The notes below the pieces were generated by a model. The model made no database searches and was not told the origin of the DNA. It saw nothing but the letters and a program-made list of their open reading frames with translations. A program made the position numbers and the translations under genes. This document shows, one piece after another, positions 45,087 through 53,081 of a stretch of 64,000 bases of DNA. Source of the stretch: Gracilimonas sp. Lineage in GTDB: Bacteria; Bacteroidota; Rhodothermia; Balneolales; Balneolaceae. The stretch is from positions 62,001 to 126,000 of the forward strand of contig JAKURD010000003.1 in NCBI GenBank assembly GCA_022450045.1. Direction: 5' to 3'. Position 1 is the stretch's first letter. Each line of letters starts with the position of its first letter.

Positions 45087-45842
45087 AAAACTATTATAGA
45101 CCGACTGGTAATACAGCTTATTGTTTAACAAAAAGTCTGTTTTGTTTTCAACCTCGTACTCTTTTATAGCTTTATTTACCAGTTCTTTTAAAGACCCTTT
45201 CTTTTGGAGTCCCGGACTTCCCATCAGGTGATAGATTTCATCTACACTTATCGCAATTTGTTTAAAGGAATAGCTACCATTTAGATCAATATGTAGCTGA
45301 ACATGATCATATGCATCTAATTTAGCCTGATTAGCCGCTACTTTATTCACCAAAGCCCTTAATTCTTTTAAAAGATAGTCAGGAAGTGAGCAAAGGATAA
45401 CCAAATCTTCTTCATTTGACCGGCTATCCATCAATTTTTTAAAAGGTTCGTACTGAATGTGGGCGTTTTCAATTCGATGAAACTTCAACGATGGGGTTCT
45501 CCCCGCAAATTCTTTCAATAAAAACTGGTATAGACCTTCCACGGATTGTTGTAGCTCCCTTATCGCAATATCAGTAATCCTTTTTTTAAAAGAATCGGTG
45601 AATCGCTCTGCCTTTGTCCTGTCCAGTTTTCGCAATTCCACATGTAGCATTTTCTGATTTTCTTCAAAAAATGCAGCATAATCCTTGCAAAGTCTGATGG
45701 GTACAGAATAATACTCATCCGGATAGTGAGCTGAGTGATGTTTGTATAAGGAATAAGCTACAAGCAGCAGATATCCATCTTTTATTGCAATCTTTTGAGG
45801 GATTCCGTTCGCCTCTTTGGTATATAAACGCTCTTCTTTCAT
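45063..45842 (-). CDS. Unknown core protein of island B
   Basis: This 259-residue protein is helical and charged. It begins in an ATGA overlap with the integrase stop, so it is translated with the integrase. The end (LLNNKLYYQSVYNSFKAKLGKS) and the middle SVDEIYHLMGSPGLQKKGSLKELVNKAI resemble replication-initiator-like winged helices, but I cannot name a family. A role in replication initiation or excision is inferred from its place between integrase and helicase. Confidence 0.6.
   Translation of the reverse strand: MKEERLYTKEANGIPQKIAIKDGYLLLVAYSLYKHHSAHYPDEYYSVPIRLCKDYAAFFEENQKMLHVELRKLDRTKAERFTDSFKKRITDIAIRELQQSVEGLYQFLLKEFAGRTPSLKFHRIENAHIQYEPFKKLMDSRSNEEDLVILCSLPDYLLKELRALVNKVAANQAKLDAYDHVQLHIDLNGSYSFKQIAISVDEIYHLMGSPGLQKKGSLKELVNKAIKEYEVENKTDFLLNNKLYYQSVYNSFKAKLGKS
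45317..45336 (-). repeat. GCCTAATT motif cluster 4
   Basis: CTAATTTAGCC followed by TGATTAGCC within the 45063 gene. It shares the word AGGCTAAATTAG (minus strand) with clusters 2 and 3. Confidence 0.4.
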
Positions 45843-47008
45843 TTTACAGCCGAAATTAGGCCTAATTCTTTAGCTCTTCGTTTACGATCATTCACCACCA
45901 AGCTCACATATCGCATAGTAACCTCAATGCTTCTGTGCCCCAGCATGTCTTTCACCATGGTCACATCAAATCCCTTACGGATCATGTAAGTAGCACATGA
46001 GTGTCTAAGTCCGTGAAAGTGAATGGAATCAGGTAATTTAGCTTCTTCACTAACATAATATTTGAAGGTTCTGGAAACATTATTACCAATTAGTTTGATC
46101 TCCTGCATTTTTGTGGATTTCGGACTTGGAAAAACCAACCCTTTTTTGGGTGAGCCACAGAACTTATGCCATTTTATTAGAGTTAAATAGGCCTTATCAA
46201 AAATTACCACGGTTCGCTCTAATCCATTTTTAGTATCTGTTACATGAATTTCTCTTTCCATTAAACTCACCTGTTCCCATCGTAGTTGAACCAATTCCTT
46301 TCTACGCAAGCCAGTATAGTAAGCAGTTGTCACGAGTGGCTTAAACCAAAGCTGCTGGTGAACAGGGTGTTGGTTCCTCTTCTTTTTTGCAAGCGTTGCA
46401 TGGTACTTATCAAATTCCTCAAAAATAGTATCAAGGATTTTTTCATCAAAGATCTTATCTACCAATTTATCTTTTTTCTTTGGAGGCTTTATCTCCTTAC
46501 AAGGGTTTTCTTCAATGATTTCCTCTTTTTCCATCCAGTTAAAAAAGGCTTTTAAATGTCGCAGATAGTTTCTCTGTGTAGCAGTAGCATATTTACTCTT
46601 AAAACAGAAGGTTCGGATATCATTAGGCCTAATTAGGTTGGCCGTCATAGATTGGCCCACATGTTCTATGAACAATTTGATAACTGACTTATACCCTTTC
46701 TCTGTGGCTGAACTCACATGAGATTTGTACTCCATGAATTCCTTTTCCAAGTCGGTCAGATAATAATTTCCTGAAATGGCATTTGAAGCACCGGAAGATT
46801 GAGAAAGCTCATAATCTTTCAGGCTCCAGTTTGGGTCAAAAGGATCTATCTCTCCCCGTTGATATAATTTCTCATACTCGGTCTTTTTGTGTTCGGCTAT
46901 TTGTTTATAAGTAGTACCTAATGCATAGGTCTTTGTAATCGTCTTTCCGTCGATCGTTGCCTTGAAGATTAATGAGTAATTTTTTCCCCGCTTTTTCAGA
47001 CTTGCCAT
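45839..47008 (-). CDS. int: Tyrosine recombinase (island B integrase)
   Basis: An arm-binding N-terminus and SAM-like core-binding domain (about 75-175) are followed by the catalytic domain with R in TGLRRKELVQL, H-x-x-R in FHGLRHSCATY, and H and the nucleophile Y in LGHRSIEVTMRYVSL. It should recombine the 46-bp tRNA-Arg att sites. The ATG at 47008 (MASLKKRGKN) is preferred to one at 47017, because the longer start would overlap a TGTACTAC arm-type site. It reads away from att copy 3, 171 bp from it. Confidence 0.93.
   Translation of the reverse strand: MASLKKRGKNYSLIFKATIDGKTITKTYALGTTYKQIAEHKKTEYEKLYQRGEIDPFDPNWSLKDYELSQSSGASNAISGNYYLTDLEKEFMEYKSHVSSATEKGYKSVIKLFIEHVGQSMTANLIRPNDIRTFCFKSKYATATQRNYLRHLKAFFNWMEKEEIIEENPCKEIKPPKKKDKLVDKIFDEKILDTIFEEFDKYHATLAKKKRNQHPVHQQLWFKPLVTTAYYTGLRRKELVQLRWEQVSLMEREIHVTDTKNGLERTVVIFDKAYLTLIKWHKFCGSPKKGLVFPSPKSTKMQEIKLIGNNVSRTFKYYVSEEAKLPDSIHFHGLRHSCATYMIRKGFDVTMVKDMLGHRSIEVTMRYVSLVVNDRKRRAKELGLISAVK
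45853..45867. repeat. GCCTAATT palindrome inside integrase gene
   Basis: AATTAGGCCTAATT (45854-45867) is a perfect 14-bp palindrome built from two copies of the motif, near the 3' end of the integrase gene. Confidence 0.5.
46622..46637. repeat. Second GCCTAATT palindrome in integrase gene
   Basis: ATTAGGCCTAAT is a 12-bp palindrome followed by TAGG, again made from two half-motifs. Confidence 0.5.
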
Positions 47009-47061
47009 GTAGTACATTTAAGGGTTTTTGTTCACTAAAAATGTACCACCATTTGTACCAC
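47009..47061. other. Right-arm recombinase sites of island B
   Basis: Two TGTACCAC sites start at 47042 and 47054 (12-bp pitch), and TGTACTAC lies on the minus strand at 47009-47016. The same pair and pitch occur in the left arm. They are placed between the integrase start and att copy 3 as expected for arm-type sites. Confidence 0.5.
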
Positions 47062-47077
47062 TGAATCCAGATTAATT

Positions 47078-47128
47078 GCCTAATTTGTGAAAATATTTCC
47101 CGAAAAAAACTCCCTAAATTTGGCTAAA
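47078..47128 (+). repeat. GCCTAATT motif cluster 5, non-coding
   Basis: GCCTAATTT at 47078 and CCTAAATTTGGCTAAAA at 47112-47128 lie between the integrase and att copy 3. No coding constraint explains them here. Confidence 0.5.
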
Positions 47129-47136
47129 AAGCATTA

Positions 47137-47172
47137 AAAAACCCGCTTTAAACTATATTAAAGCGGGTTTTT
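47137..47172. terminator. Bidirectional terminator beside att copy 3
   Basis: A 15-bp perfect stem (47137-47151 with 47158-47172) has A/T runs on both sides. On the minus strand it directly follows the tRNA-Arg 3' end and would end its transcript; on the plus strand it would stop read-through into island C. Confidence 0.85.
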
Positions 47173-47178
47173 GCAAGT

Positions 47179-47224
47179 GTACGCCCGGAAGGATTCGAAC
47201 CCTCAGCCTTCTGATCCGAAGTCA
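47179..47224 (-). other. tRNA-Arg 3' fragment, att copy 3
   Basis: This is the same 46 bp as copy 2. It is followed on its 5' side by unrelated DNA (GATTCAAGGC), so the tRNA is not intact here either. This shows that another element integrated after island B. Confidence 0.88.
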
Positions 47225-47349
47225 GATTCAAGGCATTTCCGAGGAATTCTCTGGAAGCCCGAGCGTTTCGGTAAGTCAATGTAAAATAGCACTTTACAGT
47301 CATTAATTATTCTGTATATTTACGAGGGCTTTCCGCCCAAGCCAGGTAT

Positions 47350-47392
47350 TCTGTTACCCAAATGTTACCCAAATCTTGATTTGGGTAACAGA
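47350..47392. promoter_or_regulatory. Clustered repeat sites upstream of island C integrase
   Basis: GTTACCCAAAT occurs twice in tandem (47353 and 47364) and once inverted. TCTGTTACCCAAAT at 47350-47363 and ATTTGGGTAACAGA at 47379-47392 form a perfect 14-bp inverted repeat. The position between att copy 3 and the integrase start suits arm-type integrase sites or an AlpA-like binding site. Confidence 0.6.
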
Positions 47393-47454
47393 TTTGAAAG
47401 GCAGAACACCCACTCGTTACACAGATAATTTTCAAACTCAAAAAGTGACTGACT

Positions 47455-48741
47455 ATGCCTGCAAAAAAACTCACCCATAAATTTGTCAAAGGATTACAAG
47501 CTCCAGATAAACCCATTGAGTATTACGATGAAAATGAAACGGGATTAATACTAAGGCTTTCAAAAGCCGGTACTAAAACCTTTGCTTATCGTTATCGTTT
47601 TTCTGGAGAGAATAGAAGGTTTACGATCGGTAAATTTCCCGAAGTCAGCCTTTCGGATGCCAGAGCAAAGGTTCGCGAACTGAAGGTTAGGATCAACGAT
47701 GGTATTGATCCACAAGCAGTGAAAAAGAAGCTGAAGTACAAGCCAAAAGAACTTACTTTTAAGGAATTGACAGATATATTTTCAAAGCAGCATCTTCAAA
47801 CATTGAGAGAACGCACCAGAAAAGAATACCAACGGCATATTGACGTAGAACTCTTAGGTAAACACAATTGGGGGGATATTCCGGTTTCAGAGTTTACCAG
47901 CCAGCACGTTCGAGAGGTTCTGAACTATAAAGCTTATGAGGAAGATGCTTTTACTTCTGCTAATCGGATTAGATCAACGATATCCAAAATATTCGCTTTC
48001 GGCTTAAAAAATGTTGGGATAAAATTAGAAGCAAACCCCGTAGAACACACGCCTGTCTTTGAGCAAGGTGAAAATGTACGAGATCGTTATTATACCGAGG
48101 GCGAGATAAAAGAACTTTGGGAGTTTTGGGAGACGAAGGAAGAACCAATTCAATCTTACTATAAAATACTGTTGCTCACTGGTCAGAGAAAAATGGAAAC
48201 CATGCAAATGGAGTGGTCAGAGATTAACTGGGATAAGGCCTGTAAACGAATAAAAGTAGGGCCTGATGGAAGGCCAGAGCAAGAGGCTTTTCTTGCTGAT
48301 ATTTGGACGATACCGGCAGAAAAAGCAAAGAATGGTGTGGAAACAGATGTTCCATTATCTGATTCGGTTAAAAGTATTTTGAAAAAGCTAAAACCGATTA
48401 CTGGGAAAAGTAAATGGGTATTTGAATCACCAGTAATTAAAGGGCAACCGCTGACCAGTGTGAAATCAACAACTAAGAAAATTAAAGAAACTACTTCAGT
48501 ATCAGATTTTCGGCTTCACGACCTTAGAACTACTTTAATCACGAATATGGAAGAGCTCCTCATTGACGATAAGATTATCAAAAAGGTTGTAAACCACGCC
48601 GCTGAAGGAGTTACGGGAAAGCATTACCAATGGTATAACTATAACGACAAAAAGCTTGAGGCTCTAACCCGGTGGAGTTGGAGAGTGCAGAGCATTATCT
48701 CAAGTGAAAAACCAGAAATTAAACTTCACAAGGTAGGTTGA
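47455..48741 (+). CDS. int: P4-type tyrosine recombinase (island C integrase)
   Basis: The N-terminal DUF4102 arm-binding domain (GLILRLSKAGTKTFAYRYRF, FTIGKFPEVSLSDARAKV) is followed by a core-binding domain (about 100-200). The catalytic part has R in LTGQRKMETMQMEW, H-x-x-R in RLHDLRTTLI, H in VVNHAAEG and Y in GKHYQWYNY. It is unrelated at family level to the island B integrase although both use the same tRNA end. Integrases of this class typically insert at tRNA 3' ends. Confidence 0.93.
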   Translation: MPAKKLTHKFVKGLQAPDKPIEYYDENETGLILRLSKAGTKTFAYRYRFSGENRRFTIGKFPEVSLSDARAKVRELKVRINDGIDPQAVKKKLKYKPKELTFKELTDIFSKQHLQTLRERTRKEYQRHIDVELLGKHNWGDIPVSEFTSQHVREVLNYKAYEEDAFTSANRIRSTISKIFAFGLKNVGIKLEANPVEHTPVFEQGENVRDRYYTEGEIKELWEFWETKEEPIQSYYKILLLTGQRKMETMQMEWSEINWDKACKRIKVGPDGRPEQEAFLADIWTIPAEKAKNGVETDVPLSDSVKSILKKLKPITGKSKWVFESPVIKGQPLTSVKSTTKKIKETTSVSDFRLHDLRTTLITNMEELLIDDKIIKKVVNHAAEGVTGKHYQWYNYNDKKLEALTRWSWRVQSIISSEKPEIKLHKVG

Positions 48742-48742
48742 T

Positions 48743-49627
48743 ATGGATTTATCAGCAAATGACGTAGAAATGATTTTTGATGACTATGCTAACTACTACA
48801 ATGATTCTGGAAGTAGTATTAAAGATCATATTTCAGTTCTTGCCGAATTTTCAAGTATAGGTCAGGCGTTAGAACTCCATGGCAAGGAGATAGATTCTTT
48901 ACTTATAGAGTCATTTAGTGTTCTTTACTATGCTTTTGAATATGTCTTTAATCAGTATTTATCGAAAGGATTAACAAGAGAAGAGTTAACGAAAGTAAAA
49001 ATAGAATCTATAGTAGAACAATTAGATGAGATAGTGAATAAAGAAGGAAGGTTAACTTCCTCCTTCATAAAGGGAGAAATTACCGAAAAAGAGATTAGTA
49101 ATTTAATTGATAAAATAAGCTATTTCTCAAATAGTTATATCGAAACCTCGGGAAATTTCGATATAGATACATACATTTCGACAATAGAGAGAGAACTTAG
49201 AATGTTAAAACAAGTGACGCCTCATATGGCCGCTATTGGATTGTTAAAACGTATAATAATTAATAAGTATTACCCGTCTCAAATACCCATCTTTTCCGAA
49301 TTATCTGAAGATGATAAAGCCCAATTGAGGCATAATGGCAATGCTGATAAGCTTTATATCGCAAAAGACTGGTTACACCCAATAATAAAAGCTATTAGTA
49401 CTTTGGAAGACCCTACGCACGAGATGGTTTTGGAAATAATTCAAAAGGAGTTTCCAGAATTTAAATCTATTCCGGGTGAAGAAAACTTGAGCTTTATTAA
49501 GGGGCTAAACAATATAAATAAATCAAGTATTGATAAGGCTCTTAGATATCTTTTCAATGAGAAGCATGATAAGAAGATTGCAGAAGGTACTATTAGAAGA
49601 ACATTTAACGATTACGGTATGTGGTAA
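48743..49627 (+). CDS. Unknown protein next to island C integrase
   Basis: This 294-residue, AT-rich gene starts 1 bp after the integrase stop. The protein is helical and acidic, with SFSVLYYAFEYVFNQYLSKG and a possible winged helix at the end (SSIDKALRYLFNEKHDKKIAEGTIRRTF). I recognise no family. Tight coupling to the integrase suggests a directionality or cargo role; an abortive-infection function is equally possible. Confidence 0.6.
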   Translation: MDLSANDVEMIFDDYANYYNDSGSSIKDHISVLAEFSSIGQALELHGKEIDSLLIESFSVLYYAFEYVFNQYLSKGLTREELTKVKIESIVEQLDEIVNKEGRLTSSFIKGEITEKEISNLIDKISYFSNSYIETSGNFDIDTYISTIERELRMLKQVTPHMAAIGLLKRIIINKYYPSQIPIFSELSEDDKAQLRHNGNADKLYIAKDWLHPIIKAISTLEDPTHEMVLEIIQKEFPEFKSIPGEENLSFIKGLNNINKSSIDKALRYLFNEKHDKKIAEGTIRRTFNDYGMW

Positions 49628-49735
49628 AATGAGAAATAGGAAATAGGATTTGCCGTCTCCCAATCCCAAGATATAGCTTTTTTGTTGCCGTAGGTTGTCA
49701 GGCAGTTATCAACACTAACGCTAAAACCTACAAAA

Positions 49736-49927
49736 ATGGAAAAACTCATACGCCCCCAAGCACTGGCAGATAAATTAGGCATTGGCCTATCTACCCTTTA
49801 CGATAGAATGAAGGAACCGGACTTTCCTCGAAAAGTTCGGATTTCAAAAAATGCTGTCGGATTTCGTGAATCGGAAGTCATGGAATGGATGGATGCAAAT
49901 ACTGAAATCAAATCACAGGAGGGTTAA
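49736..49927 (+). CDS. AlpA-like excisionase/transcription regulator
   Basis: This 63-residue protein is a single MerR-like winged helix (LIRPQALADKLGIGLSTLYDRM, FPRKVRISKNAVGFRESEV). AlpA proteins of P4-like islands activate the integrase and favour excision. It lies 3 bp before the next small gene. Confidence 0.85.
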   Translation: MEKLIRPQALADKLGIGLSTLYDRMKEPDFPRKVRISKNAVGFRESEVMEWMDANTEIKSQEG

Positions 49928-49930
49928 GAC

Positions 49931-50419
49931 ATGGATGATCTATTTGAAAAGTTACACGATATCCGTCTAAATGCATATCGTGAGTATTTGGAAACAAACT
50001 TTAGTTCCTCATCAAAACCAAAATTACCAGCTAATTGTCCTTCATTTTTTATGGACTCCCCCATAAAGAAAAGGCTACGCTTATGCCTTAATCCTTTTAG
50101 CTATGGATTATCTAATGGTAAACTCAAGAAGCTCTCCCAATCAGATATTCTGCTTGAAGAGATCAAACAGATTATTGATGAGAACTTTAATGAACTTCCA
50201 CCCTCGTTATATAAGAAGGTACTTTCACACTTCAAAGCAGAACTCACAGATCCAAATTACCCAGTAGAAGTCTTCATTTCTGAGAAACATGCTATACTAC
50301 TATTTGGCATGCGGTCTTCTCGATTACAACTTTATCGTAATACTGGATTATTAAAGTTCGCCAGGCTTAAAGGCTCATACTGCTATTCCTGGACTCAACT
50401 CCAAGAGCTTTTCGGCTAA
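49931..50419 (+). CDS. Unknown protein with a C-terminal winged-helix motif
   Basis: The 162-residue protein has no match for its first 110 residues. Its end (EVFISEKHAILLFGMRSSRLQLYRNTG, then SYCYSWTQLQELF) looks like an excisionase-type winged helix. It is 3 bp downstream of the AlpA-like gene and probably in one operon with it. A role in replication or excision control is inferred. Confidence 0.6.
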   Translation: MDDLFEKLHDIRLNAYREYLETNFSSSSKPKLPANCPSFFMDSPIKKRLRLCLNPFSYGLSNGKLKKLSQSDILLEEIKQIIDENFNELPPSLYKKVLSHFKAELTDPNYPVEVFISEKHAILLFGMRSSRLQLYRNTGLLKFARLKGSYCYSWTQLQELFG

Positions 50420-50501
50420 TCAACCAATCCCACTTAAAAACTAAAACGAGAGCCAGACTGCAATCTGGCTCCCATAATTCTAAATCTTAATAGGTAAGAT
50501 A

Positions 50502-52832
50502 ATGACCAAAATACGCGAAAAAACGACTGTATCAAACCATAAAACCGACTTAAAAGAGGCTATCTACTACCTTCCACCCGAATTTGACCATCAAACGCTA
50601 TACAAATCGCTTCGAGCGGTCTATGGTAAAGACGATGGGAAAGACTTCGCGGTGGAATGGTTTGCCAAAGCCAAAGTACCACTCCCGTCCACCTTCGATA
50701 CTGACTGGGAGGAAGCCATTTTACCACCCTACCAGAAGCAAAACTTGGATGACTATCTAAGCAAACACCTGTATGCCGTAGCCAGGGAATCCGATTGGAC
50801 CCCTAAAGCGTTTCGTAAAGGAAAAAACACCAAGAAACCACCTCGAAAGCGTAGGCTTAAGGAGGTAGGAGAGCAGCTGCAATCCGGCGAAAAACTGGAA
50901 GAAAGTTTAACCAAAGCAAAGGAGTCGGGCCTTCCTGAGTCCAAACGCTCCTATATTCCCCCACATATCACTAATATGGATGGGGCTTGCTACTTTCATC
51001 CCTACATGAAAAAGCATGACATTCCAGAGCAACGGGAAGACTACCTCGATCAGCTGGAAAAGATTGTGGATTGCGAGGTGATCGTAGAAGAAGCCATCGA
51101 AATTCTGTTGGAGCGACCTGGCCAGCAGGTGGAGGACAAAGAGGTCCGATACAAACTTCGTTTAACTAACCGGAGAGATAAAGACGTCATTACCGTGGCC
51201 AGCTTTGAAGAGCTGACGACCATGGCTCGTTTTTCCTCGTTTCTGGTCTCCAAAGGATTCGTCAAGTTTATTGGTGGCAGCGAGCGCTTTGATCAGTTCC
51301 ACTCCTTCCTCATCAACGAGCAGGACTATCAAACGGTTAAAAAACTCACCAGTTGGGGCGAATATAAACCCGGAGAATTCTTATTCGAGAACGGTTTGTT
51401 TGACGTTAACCGGGGGTTGTATTACCCCGCCGACGAGCAAAACCGCATCGAAAAAGGCCATCACATGCTTTCTTGTCCTACAGGAAGCGACTTAATTCAT
51501 CCGCCACGGCTTTCGGTGCCCGAAGACCCGGAGGAGTCAGCCCGCTTTCTGGCTGAAAAGTTTACTCTTTGGGAGTCTTTTAATGGTCGGTTAAACGTTC
51601 GAGTTACGTTAGGGTATGCCGTAGCCTGCCTGTTTAGTCGCGATATCATGGAAAATGAAGGCGGATTTCCGCTCCTGTTTAAATTTGGCGAGCGTGGAAC
51701 CGGAAAAAGCTCAAGTATGGACTGGTTTATGTCCCTTTTTGGCTACCAGAGTGGAAACCGGCAATCGGTCTCCAAACAAAACACCATCAAGGGGCTCATA
51801 CGGAACATGACCCTGCCTACGTGTTTCCCGTTCTTCCTCGATGATTACCGGAATCACGAAACCAACAGTCAGGTGCCGGATCTCACCAGCCCGATCCTGA
51901 ACTGGTATCACCGGATTGGAACCTCGATGGCGAAGAAAAGCACGGATAATCAAACTATTGACACCCGCATGAAAGCCAGTGTGGTAATGACGGGGAACGA
52001 TAAGCCGTATGATCCTGCCGTCCTCAGCCGGCTTATCATACTAAACTATAAGAAGTTCCTGACGGGTGGTGACCTGGAGAAAGTCCCGGAGGTAGCTCAG
52101 CATACCCACCGCTTCTCAGAGTTCACCTACTTAATCCTGAATTCGTATGACGAAATCAAAGGTTACTATATGGACTTCCTGGAGGGCAACCGAAAAGTGT
52201 TAGCTGATCAAGGCTTTCAAGGCCGGACGGTTAATAACTGGGCCTATGTCATGGCTGGAATTCAGTGCGTTCCGTACATTTTAGGCGACTTACAACATTG
52301 GCAGGATGAATTTGAAGCTCTTAAAAGCGAAATTCACGAAGCCATCCGCAAAGAGATCGTCCACCAGAAGGAACACAACCCGCTCCATGAGTTTTTTCAG
52401 GCTTTGGAGTACTACGCCACGCAAAAGATCGACGCAGCCTCGGAATATAACCGCAGATTTAACGTCTTAGATCACCGGCACTTTCGGTATAAAGCGTTCA
52501 AAGAGTTTGAAGCCGAAGGGGACGTGTACAAGGGCGAGGTGTTATACCTTAATCTGAATCGTCTGTGGCAAGCTCTCCGGGACGTCAATGCTGAGGTGAC
52601 CAAGCAAACGACGCTACCCAGTATTACTGACCGGTTAGAGCAGAGTTCCTACTTTTTAGCTCGTAGTGAGCAAATCACACTAACCAGAGCCATTGATGAA
52701 CCAAGTAAGGAGAGTAATCTCCGGTGTATGGTGCTCAATGTCAGACAATTAAAGCAAAAAGAGGTGCTTACCGAGCTCATCGAGAAGGCGGGAGAGTATG
52801 AGCTGCAGCGCCCTGCCCGGTTAGGCGGATAA
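50502..52832 (+). CDS. Island replication helicase (AAA/D5-like)
   Basis: The core is an ATPase with Walker A FGERGTGKSS near residues 395-403, Walker B FPFFLDDYRNH and a sensor-like SVVMTGNDKPYDPAVLSRLI. The N-terminal 280 residues include a basic linker (KNTKKPPRKRRLKEVG). The C-terminal part is helical with conserved-looking HEFFQALEYYA. It resembles DUF927/phage replication proteins and differs from the island B helicase. GC content is higher than in the flanking cargo. It ends just before a hairpin and an iteron cluster, as replication initiators often do. Confidence 0.75.
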   Translation: MTKIREKTTVSNHKTDLKEAIYYLPPEFDHQTLYKSLRAVYGKDDGKDFAVEWFAKAKVPLPSTFDTDWEEAILPPYQKQNLDDYLSKHLYAVARESDWTPKAFRKGKNTKKPPRKRRLKEVGEQLQSGEKLEESLTKAKESGLPESKRSYIPPHITNMDGACYFHPYMKKHDIPEQREDYLDQLEKIVDCEVIVEEAIEILLERPGQQVEDKEVRYKLRLTNRRDKDVITVASFEELTTMARFSSFLVSKGFVKFIGGSERFDQFHSFLINEQDYQTVKKLTSWGEYKPGEFLFENGLFDVNRGLYYPADEQNRIEKGHHMLSCPTGSDLIHPPRLSVPEDPEESARFLAEKFTLWESFNGRLNVRVTLGYAVACLFSRDIMENEGGFPLLFKFGERGTGKSSSMDWFMSLFGYQSGNRQSVSKQNTIKGLIRNMTLPTCFPFFLDDYRNHETNSQVPDLTSPILNWYHRIGTSMAKKSTDNQTIDTRMKASVVMTGNDKPYDPAVLSRLIILNYKKFLTGGDLEKVPEVAQHTHRFSEFTYLILNSYDEIKGYYMDFLEGNRKVLADQGFQGRTVNNWAYVMAGIQCVPYILGDLQHWQDEFEALKSEIHEAIRKEIVHQKEHNPLHEFFQALEYYATQKIDAASEYNRRFNVLDHRHFRYKAFKEFEAEGDVYKGEVLYLNLNRLWQALRDVNAEVTKQTTLPSITDRLEQSSYFLARSEQITLTRAIDEPSKESNLRCMVLNVRQLKQKEVLTELIEKAGEYELQRPARLGG

Positions 52833-52838
52833 GGATAA

Positions 52839-52888
52839 CACATTCAGCCCTTGGTAGTGCTAAAGCGCTAACTATTGGGCTGAATGTG
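52839..52888 (+). terminator. Long hairpin after the replication gene
   Basis: CACATTCAGCCC (52839-52850) and GGGCTGAATGTG (52877-52888) form a perfect 12-bp stem with a 26-nt loop, followed by CCTTTATT. It may end transcription or be part of the origin, since a copy of the iteron word lies in its loop. Confidence 0.55.
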
Positions 52889-53081
52889 CCTTTATTAACC
52901 ACCTAACCCATATTTTAATAAATAATCGTACTGCTAAACACTGCTAAAGAGTGCTTAAACTTGCTAAACATTTTAGCTCATTTAAGCACTCTTCTTATTG
53001 CACTGCTAAACCAAAAGTGCCTTTATAAGACCTATTAGCCCTATTTTTATGCCATTCATCACCATTAAGCAGTTAAGCAGC
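52856..53081. repeat. Iteron cluster, candidate origin of island C
   Basis: The word STGCTAAA recurs: four copies start at 52931, 52941, 52951 (with one insertion) and 52961 at an exact 10-bp pitch. Further copies occur near 52856 and 52991, and inverted copies at 52981 and 53065-53081. Helically phased short repeats next to a helicase gene are typical of replication origins. The surrounding DNA is AT-rich. Confidence 0.6.

Larger units (their letters stand above)
17192..47224. mobile_element. Island B: integrative defence island at tRNA-Arg
   Basis: The island is flanked by identical 46-bp direct repeats made of the tRNA-Arg anticodon arm to 3' end. A tyrosine recombinase reads away from the right repeat, and the left and right arms both carry paired 12-bp-spaced TGTACYAC-type sites. 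Replication genes (Toprim primase, D5/P4-type helicase) and an excisionase-like HTH gene lie at the right end. The middle 25 kb is AT-rich defence cargo. No conjugation or capsid genes are visible, so it is probably mobilised or carried by a helper. Confidence 0.85.

Noticed and set aside
46286..46555. 89-codon plus-strand open frame in the integrase gene
   Set aside because: The integrase motifs on the opposite strand cover the region; the frame is a shadow.
47170..47230. Intact tRNA-Arg at att copy 3
   Set aside because: The anticodon arm to 3' end is present, but the D arm and 5' acceptor half are replaced by unrelated sequence.
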